From Parapedobacter deserti (GTDB taxonomy: Bacteria; Bacteroidota; Bacteroidia; Sphingobacteriales; Sphingobacteriaceae), in the NCBI RefSeq assembly GCF_042646065.1, contig NZ_JBHRTA010000023.1:1-32747 (forward strand): a stretch of DNA of 32,747 bases. Direction: 5' to 3'. A program made the translations under genes and the position numbers. The notes beneath the pieces are model-generated. The model worked only from the letters and a program-made list of their open reading frames with translations. It made no database searches and was not told the DNA's origin. Positions 1-8,911 of this stretch are shown here, piece by piece (the stretch's first letter is position 1; each line of letters opens with the position of its first letter).

Positions 1-45
1 CGCTTTCATCTCCTCGTAATCGAATTCTTCTTGCTTTTCTTTCAT
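1..45 (-). CDS. IS256-family (mutator type) transposase, first 15 codons
   Basis: The minus strand starts with ATG at 45 and reads MKEKQEEFDYEEMKA to the window edge. A charged N-terminus of this kind, running into an E-x-x-K-A segment, is usual for IS256-family DDE transposases of Bacteroidota. The catalytic part lies outside the window. The call rests on a short sequence plus the terminal-repeat context. The same 15 codons occur at 32703-32747 on the other strand. Confidence 0.7.
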   Translation of the reverse strand, partial: MKEKQEEFDYEEMKA

Positions 46-105
46 TTTAAACTGTGACTAAGTTAACATTTTATAACTCTTGACACAGTTGATTTTACAG
101 TCTCT
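1..105 (-). mobile_element. Terminus of an IS256-family element, left copy
   Basis: Bases 1-105 are the exact reverse complement of 32643-32747, and identity stops abruptly at base 106. The outer part encodes the transposase start; the rest is the untranslated end, which on the minus strand begins AGAGACTGTAAAATCAACTG. This fits an IS256-type inverted terminal repeat. The element reads out of the window to the left, so only its 5' end is present. The identical copy at the other end means either two inverted IS copies flank the segment or an assembly stopped at a repeat. Confidence 0.85.
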
Positions 106-211
106 CGCTCAATATCAATCGTAAATGTTCTATTGCCCTTATGCCACCCGTCGCACCGTAGCTGACAAAACCAGCAATTTTATTGTTCCACTCGCTCCGT
201 TGATAGTTAAC
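106..211 (-). pseudogene. NAD(P)H-dependent FMN reductase, internal fragment cut by the IS
   Basis: Read on the minus strand from about 208 down to 106, the frame gives EWNNKIAGFVSYGATGG and then IRAIEHLRLIL. This matches the WxNKxxGFVSYGxxGGxRAxEHLR stretch of flavodoxin-fold NADPH-dependent FMN reductases, which contacts flavin and shapes the C-terminal half. The frame is closed upstream by a stop at 212-214 and ends at the IS boundary at 105. Both ends of the gene are missing, so it is dead. The IS256-type insertion most likely removed the 3' part. Confidence 0.7.
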
Positions 212-223
212 TTATTTCAGATC

Positions 224-622
224 TTACGATGTACGCGTATTCTGTGTAGTTCGAATGAGCCATATTCCGTTTTCTTTTAATAACAACATGGTTAATATTC
301 CGGTACGCGTCGCTGTACGCGAATTTTCGATTTTGAAATCTTTCCAATCCCATGCGGCATAAACGAGGGCAACATCATCCCGAATTAGGCTAATATTTAA
401 TATGCTGAGATGATATGTCATATGCTGATTTTGCGCCAACAGCGTTTGATGGGCTTTACGATGTTGTTCGATATTTTCCGCGTTATCTTTATACATCACT
501 CCTGACCAAGTGATAAATTTGGTGTTTTCGGTGAATAACTTACCCCAATTTTCGAGGTCATGATGATTCCAATAGGAAACGTATTTGGCGAATAATTCCG
601 TAATCTTCTTTTCTTGTTCCAT
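224..622 (-). CDS. SgcJ/EcaC-like NTF2-fold protein (SnoaL/DUF4440 group)
   Basis: This 132-residue protein has the plan of the SgcJ/EcaC family. It opens with an N-terminal helix (ITELFAKYVSYWNHHD), then LFTENTKFITWSGV, a central helix rich in Q and H, and the strands DVALVYAAWDWKDF, RTGILTMLLLKENG and WLIRTTQNT. The family adopts the NTF2-like cone fold; members are often annotated as oxidoreductases, but few have a proven reaction. No signal peptide is seen, so it should be cytoplasmic. It is transcribed divergently from the Crp/Fnr regulator at 848, with a 225-bp gap holding a CRP-like palindrome, so regulation by that neighbour is likely. Length is normal for the family. Confidence 0.75.
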   Translation of the reverse strand: MEQEKKITELFAKYVSYWNHHDLENWGKLFTENTKFITWSGVMYKDNAENIEQHRKAHQTLLAQNQHMTYHLSILNISLIRDDVALVYAAWDWKDFKIENSRTATRTGILTMLLLKENGIWLIRTTQNTRTS

Positions 623-697
623 AATGATATAATTACTTTTAAACTATTTGCAACTTTCTCGATTCCATCAAAGATAAAAGACAAAAACGCCACAACA

Positions 698-713
698 TGT
701 GATGCTAATCACA
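698..713. promoter_or_regulatory. CRP/FNR-like palindromic site TGTGA-N6-TCACA
   Basis: The sequence TGTGATGCTAATCACA has two perfect five-base half-sites around a six-base spacer, the spacing and sequence preferred by CRP-type regulators. It lies between divergent genes: 76 bases before the SgcJ-like start (622) and 135 before the Crp/Fnr start (848). That the adjacent regulator binds it is an inference. Confidence 0.6.
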
Positions 714-847
714 ATCGTTATTGCCAATGACAAGTCGAAAAAAGCTACTCTGGGATATCCATTTGCGTGGAAATGACTCTGTCCCGCAAGGATGTCTTGA
801 AAAAAACATACCTTTATAGCGTTAGGGTTTAACAACATAATTGGTGA

Positions 848-1465
848 ATGACAGGTATTGATGATTTTAGAATAATAAAGGATTTTTACCAAAAATTGTC
901 TGAAAAATATCCTTACGTCACGGTTGAGAGTTGGGTAAAATTACAGGAAATATCGGTTGTGAAATATCTTGAAAAAGATGAAATTTTTTTGAGGCATGGA
1001 GAACGATTGAATTTTGGAATATTTGTTATTCACGGGCTGATAAAACTTTACTATTTAGATGAAAAAGGTAACGAAAGGATATCAGCCTTTCGCGGTAATC
1101 TTGAATATATTGATAATTGGAACTCACTTCATCAACAAGAAGCGTTGCCTTATTCTATAAGCGCCATTTCTCCAAGTATCGTTATGTTGTATCCAATGGA
1201 AAAGATGATTAAAACGTTTAGGAAAGAGCCGGACCTGCTCCAATTATGCGTGGACCTTTCTCAGGAGATGATTAAAATGAAGCGAGAACATCATGAGATA
1301 CTCACGCTTCGATCGCCGGAAGAGAGATACCTTCAGTTGCTAAAGTCACACAAGAAATGGTTAATGGAAGTTTCGTTAACAGATCTTGCCAAATTTTTAC
1401 ATATGAGTAGGGAAGCATTAAGTCGAGCGAGAAATCAGGTCGCTTTGAAGCGTCTCATTCGGTAG
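848..1465 (+). CDS. Crp/Fnr-family transcriptional regulator
   Basis: This is a 205-residue regulator. A cyclic-nucleotide-binding-like beta-roll covers about residues 30-125 (KDEIFLRHGERLNFGIFVIHG; KLYYLDEKGNERISAF). A long dimer helix follows, then a winged helix-turn-helix near residues 175-200 (VSLTDLAKFLHMSREALSRAR). No iron-sulfur cysteine cluster is visible at the N-terminus, and the residues that hold cAMP in E. coli CRP are not clearly conserved, so the ligand is unknown. Small Bacteroidota members of this type commonly control one adjacent stress or detoxification gene. Here the divergent SgcJ-like gene and the palindrome at 698-713 are the obvious targets. The ATG at 848 is the first in-frame ATG consistent with the family; no strong ribosome binding site precedes it. 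Confidence 0.85.
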   Translation: MTGIDDFRIIKDFYQKLSEKYPYVTVESWVKLQEISVVKYLEKDEIFLRHGERLNFGIFVIHGLIKLYYLDEKGNERISAFRGNLEYIDNWNSLHQQEALPYSISAISPSIVMLYPMEKMIKTFRKEPDLLQLCVDLSQEMIKMKREHHEILTLRSPEERYLQLLKSHKKWLMEVSLTDLAKFLHMSREALSRARNQVALKRLIR

Positions 1466-1480
1466 CTTTAGATCGCTATT

Positions 1481-1640
1481 TCAACTATTCGTACGCTGGA
1501 TCATCCGGTATTTTCTCATAAAATTACGATCTACCGCGCCGCCACTCACCGCACGTAGATGGCCATCAAGATCGTAATCGAATCGCCTATCTCCTATTCG
1601 CCGAATGCGCCCGTTTAAATCATAGTCTATGCGTAGTAGT
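1481..1640 (-). pseudogene. C-terminal fragment of a YD-repeat-like protein
   Basis: The minus strand from 1633 to the stop at 1481-1483 reads RIDYDLNGRIRRIGDRRF, then DYDLDGHLRAVSGG and a short basic tail. The alternating Y-D, D-x-N/D-G and R-R-I-G pattern resembles the tandem YD-like repeats of secreted Bacteroidota proteins of unknown role. The frame is interrupted at 1641, exactly where the terminal repeat of an IS3-type relic begins, and no continuation is visible beyond 1870. The gene was probably truncated by that insertion or a later deletion. Confidence 0.55.
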
Positions 1641-1870
1641 ATAATTCCCCCAAAACTTTGGACAGATTTTGTTAAAAATTAAGTGATATCTGGTTTTCCA
1701 TTATGCTGCTTTTTTTGGCACCATTTTGTAAACGGTCTTTGGGGTTTGATCTTCCAGACTTTGGTGTCTTCTTTCCGAGTTATAATATTCAAAATAGGTT
1801 TGTAACCTAATACAGTAAATTTAAACAAATTTATAATTTAATCTACTGCCCGAGTTTCCGGGGGAATTAT
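1641..1870 (-). mobile_element. Internally deleted IS3-family element with both terminal repeats
   Basis: Bases 1641-1665 and 1846-1870 form imperfect inverted repeats of about 25 bases; the outer eleven (ATAATTCCCCC) match exactly. Between them the minus strand keeps the last 32 codons of an IS3 OrfB integrase, with FEYYNSERRHQSLEDQTP and the tail KMVPKKAA, stopping at 1701-1703. RRHQSL is the usual C-terminal signature. Everything upstream of about 1799 in the transposase is gone, so the roughly 230-bp element cannot move itself. Having both ends makes it resemble a MITE that could be moved in trans by a full-length relative. Confidence 0.7.
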
Positions 1871-1988
1871 AATCCTGAATACACGAGAGACTTACACCAG
1901 CTTAACATAAACATAATAATTTCGATAGAACAGAGTTCCTAACTTTGGCTGCTAGAAACCCCGATATAGCCAAGTAGGATCGTACAAC

Positions 1989-2579
1989 ATGCAATTCGGC
2001 AGCGACGTTTTAGAAACAGATAATGAACTTTGGAATTCCCTAAAGCAAGGGAACGAAGGCGCTTTTGACCGAATCTACCAACGCTATGTCCGGCTGCTGT
2101 ACAAAGAAATCAGCAAGCGCATCAATGACCAATCCGCTGTGGCCGACCTCACACAAGACCTCTTTTTATCGCTATGGGAAAAGCGGGATACCATACAGCC
2201 CCAGGGAGAGATCTACCCTTACCTTTACGGTATGGCCATCAATCGGGTACTGAATTACTATCGGAAAAACAAACACCTGCCGCATTTCGTAACCATTTGG
2301 GATAACTTACCTGAAGAGATCGCCGATACGGATGAATTGTCAATCGCGTTCAGGCAGGCGCACAATGAGGAATTGGAATCCCTGCTTGACATCGCCATCA
2401 CGGAGCTCCCGCCCCGCATGAAGCAAGTGTATACCTTGCGTTACGTACGCAACAAAACCGTTTCGGAAATAGCCGATATGCTCGCCACCTCGCCTCACAC
2501 GGTTTACAACCAGCTCAAAGTGATCCGCAAACGATTCGTAGCTGCATTGAAAAACACCTCCTATTTTCTTTTTTTCTGA
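1989..2579 (+). CDS. ECF RNA polymerase sigma factor, Bacteroidota FecI-like type
   Basis: This 196-residue sigma-70 family factor has region 2 at about residues 30-95 (DLTQDLFLSLWEKRD; YPYLYGMAINRVLNYYR) and region 4 at about 138-185 (LPPRMKQVYTLRYVRNKTVSEIADML, then the recognition helix SPHTVYNQLKVIRKRF). It is followed by a FecR anti-sigma factor at 2715 and a SusC receptor with an STN domain at 4011. In known systems of this layout the sigma factor is released when the receptor signals substrate and then transcribes the susCD operon. The ATG at 1989 gives the usual family length. About 120 bases separate it from IS3 debris upstream. Confidence 0.93.
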   Translation: MQFGSDVLETDNELWNSLKQGNEGAFDRIYQRYVRLLYKEISKRINDQSAVADLTQDLFLSLWEKRDTIQPQGEIYPYLYGMAINRVLNYYRKNKHLPHFVTIWDNLPEEIADTDELSIAFRQAHNEELESLLDIAITELPPRMKQVYTLRYVRNKTVSEIADMLATSPHTVYNQLKVIRKRFVAALKNTSYFLFF

Positions 2580-2714
2580 AGGGCACGCACCATCTAAAGG
2601 TTAACATATCGTTAAGTCGATTAAGAAATCTTTAAATGTGCTTTTTAGAATAGCAAAAACTTTCCTTTCGGTTACTATACTCATAACAGGGCACAAATGG
2701 CGCCCTCGATGTGT

Positions 2715-3875
2715 ATGGAAAAGAAACTAGCTGCACTGCTTGATAAGTATCACCGTAACGAATGTACGGATGAAGAGGTCCGACGTCTTGAAGCCTGGTA
2801 CGAAGAAATCGCAAAGGACCAGCCTGGAAAAGAACCCGACGAACACACCGTCCACACCATGTTGGCAGCGATTAAACGTTCGCCCAAGTTCCATGCCGCG
2901 CAGACCGGCAGCCGCAGACCGTTGTGGCTTTCCCTACGCCCATACACCGCCATTGCCGCTTCGCTGTTTTTCGTACTGGCGACCTCCATATTCATCTACC
3001 GTCAAACCCTTGGAGAACGCTCCGATAGCCCAACAAGCGACATCATTTTGCCGGGCAGCGACAAGGCAATCCTCTCACTAGCCGACGGGACCCGCATTGC
3101 GTTGGACGGCATACAAGAAGGGGTTATTTCCAACGACAATGGCGTCACCATATCGAAAAATGGGCAGGGAGTACTTGAATACCGTACCACATCGCAAGAC
3201 CATGCCAACGCGCACCAGACCAATACGTTGGCCACCCCGCGCGGCGGCAGCTATCAGATCGTCCTTCCCGATGGCTCTAAAGCCTGGTTAAACGCGGCTT
3301 CGTCCCTTTCGTACCCCACAGTATTCAGCAAGCACGAACGCCGGGTACGCATGACGGGCGAAGTCTATTTTGACATTGCCGAATCGCGCGTAGCCGTACC
3401 TGGGCAAGGTGATGAACGGGTGCCCTTCTTGGTTGAAACCGATCGCCAAACCATACAGGTACTGGGCACGCAATTCAACGTAAACAGCTATACCAGCTAC
3501 CATACCGAGCGCACTACCTTGGTAACGGGAAAGGTAAAGGTCATTTCGCGCACTACAGGAGACCACGAAGTGCTAAGCCCGCACATGCAAGCCCAGGTCG
3601 GTGCCCGCATCCACGTCGAAAACGCGGACGTGGCACGAGCGATCGCCTGGAAAAACGGTGACTTCATTTTCCGTAACGAACGCTTGTCAGACATCCTCGA
3701 GGAAGTAATCCGCTGGTATGACGTGGAGGTATCCTACCCCGAACACTTGGGTAAAATCAGGTTCAACGGCATGGTATCCAGGAAACAACCCCTATCGGCT
3801 ATCCTCGACATGATTGCCGCTACGGAACAGGTGAAATTGGAAGTAAAAGAAAGGAGGATTATCGTCAAGGAATAA
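2715..3875 (+). CDS. FecR-family anti-sigma factor
   Basis: The protein has about 386 residues from the ATG at 2715 (MEKKLAALLDKY). In-frame ATGs at 2697 and 2709 are possible, but the added residues look non-homologous. The cytoplasmic N-terminal segment, with the motif TDEEVRRLEAWY, should bind the sigma factor. A single membrane span follows near residues 75-95 (YTAIAASLFFVLATSIFIY), then the periplasmic FecR domain (LATPRGGSYQIVLPDGSKAW; GEVYFDI; VLGTQFNVNSY) and a C-terminal DUF4974-like domain (ERLSDILEEVIRWYDVEV; FNGMVSRKQPLSAILDMI). By analogy with FecR it relays the signal from the STN domain of the next gene to the sigma factor at 1989. Confidence 0.93.
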   Translation: MEKKLAALLDKYHRNECTDEEVRRLEAWYEEIAKDQPGKEPDEHTVHTMLAAIKRSPKFHAAQTGSRRPLWLSLRPYTAIAASLFFVLATSIFIYRQTLGERSDSPTSDIILPGSDKAILSLADGTRIALDGIQEGVISNDNGVTISKNGQGVLEYRTTSQDHANAHQTNTLATPRGGSYQIVLPDGSKAWLNAASSLSYPTVFSKHERRVRMTGEVYFDIAESRVAVPGQGDERVPFLVETDRQTIQVLGTQFNVNSYTSYHTERTTLVTGKVKVISRTTGDHEVLSPHMQAQVGARIHVENADVARAIAWKNGDFIFRNERLSDILEEVIRWYDVEVSYPEHLGKIRFNGMVSRKQPLSAILDMIAATEQVKLEVKERRIIVKE

Positions 3876-3915
3876 AACAAGCAACACTTCGCCCGGCAAG
3901 CTTTTTCAATAGAAA

Positions 3916-3942
3916 GCAGAAGGTGTCGGAAGCACCTCCTGC
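3916..3942 (+). promoter_or_regulatory. Hairpin between fecR-like gene and susC-like gene
   Basis: GCAG-a-AGGTG pairs with CACCT-c-CTGC across a seven-base loop, giving a nine-pair stem with one internal mismatch in the 135-bp gap before the SusC gene. There is no T-run, so it is not a classical terminator. It could damp read-through or protect the long susC message; both are inference. Confidence 0.3.
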
Positions 3943-4010
3943 TCGGTTGTCAAAAGCTTGCGTAAACATTGTTCGACCAACATTTTATCTTTTAACAGTA
4001 AGACAAAAAT

Positions 4011-7000
4011 ATGAAATATTATCAAATCATGCGTGTTATGAAAATAACTATGCTACTGACCCTATGTTGCCTGCTTCATGTGAGCGCTACCACACTGGGG
4101 CAAACCCTATCCATCAAAAAAGCAAACGCAACCATACAGGAAATTCTCGAAGATATCCGTCAGCAGGCCTCCTATGATTTCTTTTACGATGCTGACCTAT
4201 TTACCGACGCCGACGCGATTAGCCTGGATATCAAAAATGCAACAATAAACCAGGTTTTGGATCGCTGTTTCGCAGAATCGGCTTACACGTACACCATTGC
4301 AAACAAAATCGTCACCATCAAAAAGGACAGCGGAAAAAAGGTCGCCAAAACCCACACGATGGCTGTGCTACCACCAAGGCAAACCGCGCGGATAACAGGC
4401 CGTGTTGTTGATGAAAACAGGGCTCCCCTGGAGGGGGCAACAATCACGGTAAAGGAAAATGGGCGCTCCGTGCAGACAGACCCAAACGGCAAGTATGAAA
4501 TCGTAGTGGCGCCAGGCACCTACACCATCCGCGTGAGTTACATTTCCTATGAAAGCGTGCAGTTAGACGCTGTTACGGTCAGCGCCGATCAGCCCAAGAC
4601 GCTCGACATCACCTTGAAAAGTACAACGGACGCATTGGAGGAAGTGGTGGTGACCTCATTGGGACTGACAAGTGCGAAGCGGCGTATCGGAACGTCCATC
4701 CAGGAGATAAAGGGCGATGACATCAACACTGCAAAAAGTGGAAACGCATTGACGGCGCTGCAAGGCAAGGTAGCCGGCATGAACATGACCATGACATCCG
4801 GTGGCATGGCCAGCTCGTCGCGCATCGTACTGCGTGGTGAGTCTTCGTTGAACATCAATAAAAATGCAGCCCTGGTCGTGGTTGATGGTGTACCTATCAA
4901 CAACAACAATGGCACCGGTAGCAGCAGTGACCTCTCGGTTGATTACGGCAGTGGCGGAGCCGAGATCAATCCGGATGATATCGAATCGATCAGCGTACTG
5001 AAAGGGGCCAACGCAGCCGCGCTTTATGGTTCCAGGGCAGCAAATGGCGCCGTTATCATCACCACGAAAAGTGCATCAAAATCAACCACCATGGGCGTGA
5101 GCATCAATTCGAACACGACATTTGACCAAGTACTAAAGCTGCCCGATTTCCAGAATGAATACGGTGGAGGCACCGGCAGCGGGCTCACGTACTATTCCTA
5201 TGGGGATGGCCCCGACGGCCCCAATACCAGCAACTCCGGCCATAACTGGGGTGCGCCCTTCAAGGGACAGCGCTTCATCCAATTCGGCTCACCACTTGAT
5301 GCCGATGGAAACCGAGTGGCAATCCCGTGGGAGGCACGCCCAAACAACGTCAGGGATTTCTACGAACTGGGCCGCACATTGATCAACAGCGTATCGGTGT
5401 CTAAATCCGGGGAACTGGGCGACTTCAGGGCTTCCTATAACAACTACGCCCAAACAGGCGTCATGCCTAACACCGAATTGAAGCGTAATCAGTTTAACCT
5501 GAACTCGACGGCAAACATCTCAACCAAGGTATCGGTAAGGGCCAATATGAACTACATCAATAGCTACAGCGACAATTTACCGATTGTCGGATACGGAGGT
5601 TCATCCCCCACCTACAATTTCATCTGGTTTGAGCGCAACGCGGACATCAATTGGTTTAAGCGGTATTGGGTACCCGGACAGGAAGACGTCAAGCAAGACT
5701 ATTATTTTACCTGGGGCGATAACCCTTACCTTACGATGTACGAACAACTGAACGGGATGAAGCGTAACCGAGTGTTTGGTAATGCGGCGGTTGACTTTCA
5801 AATCCTGCCGCAGTTGAAAGCAATGGTCCGCACCGGCATCGATTACTCCGGCGAGATGCGCAGCTCGCAGCGCCCCTACAGTTCAGTAGTCAATACAAAA
5901 GGGTTGTATCGCCGCCAGGATCTGACCTACTTGGAGCGCAATTCTGATTTCTTGGTAACGTACCAAGGCGAAGAAACGGGGAGTGTCCATTGGTCTGCAA
6001 ACATTGGGGGAAACAATCTCCAAATAAACACCGCCCAAAACACAGCAACCGCCAACGGCCTCACCATCCCAGGCGTGTACAATTTGGGTAATGCCGGTAC
6101 CCGGCCTGCGATTAGTGAGGTCAATACCGTAAAACGTGTAAACAGCTTATATGCCTTTGCTGACCTGGGCTATAAAAACCAGCTATTTGTGCAACTGACC
6201 GGACGCAACGACTGGTCCAGTACACTGCCCGAAGGTAATAATTCGTATTTCTATCCATCGATCTCGACCAGTGCAATCCTTTCCGATTTGCTCGGCATCC
6301 GGTCAACTTGGATGAACTTTTGGAAACTAAGAAGCTCATTTGCCCAAGTAGGCAACGACACGGACCCCTACCAGACTGCCGCATACTATGAATACAGCAC
6401 GCTTCCCGGCACTGTAGGCTTACCGGCAACCATGCCCAATTTCAATTTAAAGCCCGAAATTACCTCGTCTTTTGAGGTGGGCACCGAATTTAGATTGCTT
6501 GCCAACAGGCTACACGTGGATTTCACTTGGTATACGTCCCAAAGTAAAAACCAGATTTTGCGTAGCCCCTTATCTATCAGCACGGGGTACACCGATAAAA
6601 TCATGAATGCAGGAAAAATCAACAACCGCGGCTGGGAAGCACTAGTGACCGTCACACCGATCAAAAATCAGTTGACCTGGGATATTACCTTGACCGCCGC
6701 GGCTAACCGAAGCCGAGTGGTTGAACTTGCAGATGGCGTGGAGAGCTACGTCATGGCATCGGCCCAAGGCGCCACAGTAGAAGCACGGGTAGGTGGCCGC
6801 ATGGGCGATATCTATGGCATCGGCCTCCAGCGAAACGAAGCCGGCCAGATTATCTACCGGGGTGGTGTACCCGTATTTACCAACAATACGATGAAAATCG
6901 GCAACTACAATCCCGACTTGATTGCCGGCATAAAAAACACCCTCAACTACAAAACGTGGTCGTTGGGCTTTCTATTTGACGGGCGACTGGGCGGCACCAT

Positions 7001-7445
7001 CTATTCGTTTACCCATGTGACGGGCACCGAAGCTGGTAGCTTGTCGAATACGCTGCCCGGACGCGAAGAAGGCATCGTTGGAGACGGTGTGGTCCTCAAC
7101 GATGATGGCACTTACTCACCCAATACCGAGCGGGTATCGGCCTATGCGTATTACCGCGGCTTTTACCGCCGGCCAAACGTAGAGTCCAATTCCTTTGACG
7201 CATCATTCATCAAACTGCGTGAATTGACCCTAGGTTACCGGCTACCTAGCAAACTCATCAAAAAAACACCGCTCAAATCCGTTCATGTGAACCTCGTAGG
7301 TAGAAACCTGCTCCTCTTTGCAAAAGCGCCCCATATCGACCCCGAAACCTCATTCGTGTCTGGCGGCACCATTGTGCCCGGTATCGAAAATGCACAAATT
7401 CCCTCCACACGGAGCTTCGGATTCGACATCAAACTTTCACTTTAA
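4011..7445 (+). CDS. SusC/RagA-family TonB-dependent outer-membrane receptor with STN domain
   Basis: This 1144-residue receptor has a signal peptide in the first 30 residues (MKITMLLTLCCLLHVSATTLGQ). An STN (secretin/TonB short N-terminal) signalling domain spans about 38-105 (ATIQEILEDIRQQASYDFFY). A carboxypeptidase-regulatory-like domain follows at 128-205 (ITGRVVDENRAPLEGATI; SYISYESV), then a TonB-box-like segment EEVVVTSLG, the plug domain (LTALQGKVAGM; VLKGANAAALYGSRAANGAVIITTK), and a 22-strand-type barrel ending FGFDIKLSL. It imports an oligomeric substrate with the SusD-like partner that follows after 10 bases. The STN domain and the preceding FecR and sigma genes mean import is coupled to transcription. 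No glycan-degrading enzyme is encoded nearby, so the substrate cannot be guessed; it may be a peptide or other polymer. Confidence 0.95.
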   Translation: MKYYQIMRVMKITMLLTLCCLLHVSATTLGQTLSIKKANATIQEILEDIRQQASYDFFYDADLFTDADAISLDIKNATINQVLDRCFAESAYTYTIANKIVTIKKDSGKKVAKTHTMAVLPPRQTARITGRVVDENRAPLEGATITVKENGRSVQTDPNGKYEIVVAPGTYTIRVSYISYESVQLDAVTVSADQPKTLDITLKSTTDALEEVVVTSLGLTSAKRRIGTSIQEIKGDDINTAKSGNALTALQGKVAGMNMTMTSGGMASSSRIVLRGESSLNINKNAALVVVDGVPINNNNGTGSSSDLSVDYGSGGAEINPDDIESISVLKGANAAALYGSRAANGAVIITTKSASKSTTMGVSINSNTTFDQVLKLPDFQNEYGGGTGSGLTYYSYGDGPDGPNTSNSGHNWGAPFKGQRFIQFGSPLDADGNRVAIPWEARPNNVRDFYELGRTLINSVSVSKSGELGDFRASYNNYAQTGVMPNTELKRNQFNLNSTANISTKVSVRANMNYINSYSDNLPIVGYGGSSPTYNFIWFERNADINWFKRYWVPGQEDVKQDYYFTWGDNPYLTMYEQLNGMKRNRVFGNAAVDFQILPQLKAMVRTGIDYSGEMRSSQRPYSSVVNTKGLYRRQDLTYLERNSDFLVTYQGEETGSVHWSANIGGNNLQINTAQNTATANGLTIPGVYNLGNAGTRPAISEVNTVKRVNSLYAFADLGYKNQLFVQLTGRNDWSSTLPEGNNSYFYPSISTSAILSDLLGIRSTWMNFWKLRSSFAQVGNDTDPYQTAAYYEYSTLPGTVGLPATMPNFNLKPEITSSFEVGTEFRLLANRLHVDFTWYTSQSKNQILRSPLSISTGYTDKIMNAGKINNRGWEALVTVTPIKNQLTWDITLTAAANRSRVVELADGVESYVMASAQGATVEARVGGRMGDIYGIGLQRNEAGQIIYRGGVPVFTNNTMKIGNYNPDLIAGIKNTLNYKTWSLGFLFDGRLGGTIYSFTHVTGTEAGSLSNTLPGREEGIVGDGVVLNDDGTYSPNTERVSAYAYYRGFYRRPNVESNSFDASFIKLRELTLGYRLPSKLIKKTPLKSVHVNLVGRNLLLFAKAPHIDPETSFVSGGTIVPGIENAQIPSTRSFGFDIKLSL

Positions 7446-7455
7446 CACTATAGCC

Positions 7456-8901
7456 ATGAATATTAAAATAACCATGATATGCGCCATCATCTTCCTTGCT
7501 GCCGGAGGCTGCGAAAAAATAGACAATACCAATCCTAACGTGCCCTCGGCCGTCAATCCGGGTGTTGTATTGCCGCAAGTAATGTACAGCATTTCCAATA
7601 CGCTCACCCATAGCGCCTTTGAAATCAACAACGAATTGATTCAGTATACCTGCATGAATAATACGTTTACGGAGGTGCAGCGATTCAAGCTGCAACCATC
7701 AAATTCCAATCAGGTATGGAATTTATACAATCGCTTGCGCGACCTCAATGACATCAACAGCATGGTTGAAAACGGTACCGGGCATGGCAACTACGCGGCC
7801 ATATCGGGTATGATCAGGGTCTTCATCCTCTCCATGATAACGGACGCCTTTGGCGACGTGCCCTATAGCGAGGCCGGTAAGGCCACTGCGGCCAACGTGT
7901 TTACACCGAAGTACGATACGCAAGAATTCATTTACAAAGGCCTGATTGACGAGTTACAGCGGTATAGCCAGCTGATAGACGTCACTGCTGGATTGGATTT
8001 CGGTGGCGACCTCATTTATCAGGGCGATATGCTCAAATGGAAAAAATTCGGCAACAGTCTACTGCTCCGCTTACTCATGCGCACCACCGAGCGGCAACCA
8101 GCGGAAGCCAGTGCGCTAATTGGCCAGATCCTGTCCGATCCCGCTCAGTACCCGGTGATGGAAAGCAACGCCGACAACTTCCTTTATCGGTACCAAGGCA
8201 GCTTCCCCGATGTATTCCCCCTTGCGCCAAGCTACGTGCGTGATTTTGACTTCAAATACAAATCGGTCAGTGCATTTGTGGTTGATTCTTTGACCAAATT
8301 CGGGGATGCGAGGCTTTACCAATTCGCCCGCCCGACCAACGCCTCGGCCAACACGGCCAATCCGGTTTACGTAGGCTTGCCAAACGCCCTGCCGGTTACT
8401 GAATCTGCAAATTACAACGGTGGATATAATTTCCAATCGTACCTGGGTACACGCTTCCAGACGGATCGTGAAGCAGCCATCTGGATGACCGCTTCGGAGG
8501 TATTTTTCCTGAAGGCAGAGGCTGCCATCCGAGGCTTTTACCAGGGTGACGCACAACAAGCCTACCATGATGGTATCAAACATTCATTTGACTATTGGGG
8601 TGCCCCATTCAACGATGACTACCTCACTCACCCCAGTGTAGCCTTCGATGGCACACTGCCCAAGGTATACCTCCAGAAGTACTTTAGCCTGTTTTTCACG
8701 GGCATTGAAGCGTGGAGCGATTACAGAAGGACGGGCTACCCCCGCCTTGTACCCGGCCCGACCAATGTCAACGATGGCCGGATACCCTCGCGGCTCCCAT
8801 ATCCTTTATCGGAACAATCGCTCAATCAAAACAACTATCGCGAGGCCTCGCAGCGAATTGGCGGCGATGATATGAACAGTAAAATGTGGTGGCAAAACTA
8901 G
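7456..8901 (+). CDS. SusD/RagB-like outer-membrane lipoprotein (SusD-like_2 type)
   Basis: From the ATG at 7456 the protein has 481 residues. It starts with a lipoprotein signal ending at the lipobox AAGGC (Cys19). Longer in-frame starts inside the SusC gene would destroy this signal. Family landmarks are DAFGDVPYSEAGKA, PKYDTQEFIYKGLIDEL, WKKFGNSLLLRLLMR and AIWMTASEVFFLKAEAAIRG, typical of the SusD-like_2 group (tetratricopeptide-like helices binding ligand at the cell surface). It should cap the SusC barrel. It is co-transcribed with susC-like and the propeller gene, 10 bases on each side. Confidence 0.93.
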   Translation: MNIKITMICAIIFLAAGGCEKIDNTNPNVPSAVNPGVVLPQVMYSISNTLTHSAFEINNELIQYTCMNNTFTEVQRFKLQPSNSNQVWNLYNRLRDLNDINSMVENGTGHGNYAAISGMIRVFILSMITDAFGDVPYSEAGKATAANVFTPKYDTQEFIYKGLIDELQRYSQLIDVTAGLDFGGDLIYQGDMLKWKKFGNSLLLRLLMRTTERQPAEASALIGQILSDPAQYPVMESNADNFLYRYQGSFPDVFPLAPSYVRDFDFKYKSVSAFVVDSLTKFGDARLYQFARPTNASANTANPVYVGLPNALPVTESANYNGGYNFQSYLGTRFQTDREAAIWMTASEVFFLKAEAAIRGFYQGDAQQAYHDGIKHSFDYWGAPFNDDYLTHPSVAFDGTLPKVYLQKYFSLFFTGIEAWSDYRRTGYPRLVPGPTNVNDGRIPSRLPYPLSEQSLNQNNYREASQRIGGDDMNSKMWWQN

Positions 8902-8911
8902 ACGCGTTGTG

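Noticed and set aside
7318..7455. Longer SusD start inside the SusC gene
   Set aside because: It would place 46 unrelated residues before a clean lipoprotein signal peptide that begins at the ATG at 7456.
8116..8583. Minus-strand open frame of 155 codons within the SusD gene
   Set aside because: It is a shadow of the SusD coding sequence without start context or recognisable motifs.
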